Shown one piece after another: positions 63,400 to 64,000 of a stretch of DNA of 64,000 bases. The stretch spans positions 1 through 64,000 of the forward strand of contig CAJNDS010000209.1 of the NCBI GenBank assembly GCA_905221605.1. Reading direction: 5' to 3'. Position 1 is the first letter of the stretch; the number at the start of each line of letters is the position of its first letter. Position numbers and translations under genes: made by a program. The notes below the pieces were generated by a model. The model was not told the origin of the DNA. It made no database searches and saw only the letters and a list, made by a program, of their open reading frames with translations. Origin of the DNA: Symbiodinium natans. Taxonomy: Eukaryota > Sar > Dinophyceae > Suessiales > Symbiodiniaceae.

Positions 63400-64000
63400 A
63401 ACCTCCGAGACGTCAAGTGCGAGCTGTTGCTTGGTACACGAAGCCTCAACGCAAGTCTGCCTGAGGCAACCGGCACGTGGCGGTGTTGCCTCAGGCGGCA
63501 CTCGATGGCTTACGCCATGTCCTGTGAGCCACATGGCTTGGGCACAAAGCACGTTCGCCCAGCCCTGGCAATGGTGAAGCTACCAGTGGCGCATGGGACC
63601 GGGTTTGATGTTCCTCCCCGGGTACTTCGGTACTTGCTCCAACTCCAAGCTTAAAAAAGTTCGCCGAAGCAGATGAGCAGCAACTTTTGATTCTGGAGGT
63701 CTGCATCCGGCAAAAGCAACTATACTTGGACCATTGGCTATTCCAAAGGTGCTTCCTCTCTTCAAGAGGATTTTGTGTGCGTCGCCGACAGGCCTAAAAC
63801 GGCAGTGAGACCTTGTGCAGCCTGCGGGCCGATGGCCCCGAGCAAAACTGCGTGTAATTTGTCAAAACATGCGAGGTTTTTGAGACAACGAGAAGTTTAC
63901 CCTACAAGTAAGATGTGCCTATACACTGGCAGCAATTCTATCGGTTCACGCTCTTTCTACAGTTCGTGCCCTATAATTATGGTCCCGCACATTGCCGATG
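63400..64000. other. Right edge, no gene recognised
   Basis: Short frames on both strands, none with recognisable motifs. On the minus strand this is upstream of the signal-peptide exon and may hold its 5' UTR and trans-splice acceptor. No SL relic or TTTT-box-like motif was convincingly seen. Confidence 0.3.

Overview
The window looks like nuclear DNA of a dinoflagellate. The strongest sign is a degenerate 22-nt dinoflagellate spliced-leader (SL) relic in genomic DNA just upstream of an intronless gene (23580-23601, minus strand). Supporting signs are: all recognisable genes on one (minus) strand; coding sequence cut into short exons, including introns whose only phase-consistent donor is GA; an SH3-like N-terminal module and an FkbM-like enzyme of types I associate with dinoflagellate proteins; and very abundant degenerate TTTAGGG/CCCTAAA telomere-type heptamers. 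No rRNA, tRNA, CRISPR array or bacterial operon was recognised. Species cannot be named.

Layout. 1-1.2 kb: ACG-type triplet/heptamer repeats, then clustered palindromes. 1.2-11 kb: apparently gene-free DNA built largely from telomere-like heptamers in both orientations, with small MITE-like inverted-repeat elements. 11.7-12.7 kb: exons of a papain-like (C1) cysteine peptidase. 13-15.3 kb: microsatellites, an AT-rich hairpin field and a fold-back. 15.7-16.6 kb: unidentified possible exons. 17.3-18.5 kb: a two-exon FkbM-methyltransferase-like gene. 20.56-23.53 kb: a 989-codon intronless gene preceded by the SL relic(s), so probably a recycled-mRNA retrogene.

24.1 to at least 57 kb, possibly to 63.4 kb: a dense series of minus-strand Cys-rich exons which I interpret as one very large gene for a secreted modular protein. 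A signal-peptide exon lies at 63.3 kb. Unidentified helical/Cys exons follow (57-60.5 kb), then thrombospondin-type-1 (TSP1)-like exons (50-56.9 kb). Three homologous modules come next, each ending in TSP1-like, Cys-rich and laminin-G-like (LamG) parts. Two of them start with PAN-like and PSI-like Cys motifs and a Thr-rich linker. A final partial module (24.1-24.9 kb) ends in a stop codon exactly where the full modules run on into the Thr-rich linker. Exon order is the same in all three modules although intron sequence is not, so the duplications look old. A sarcosine-oxidase-like FAD enzyme gene, intronless and with a one-base frameshift, sits inside an enlarged intron of module 1.

How the parts fit: the large protein is probably an extracellular or cell-surface adhesion or glycan-binding protein. 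The other genes are individually plausible housekeeping or accessory enzymes with no visible pathway link. Exon boundaries are read by eye from motif conservation and are approximate unless a splice site is stated.
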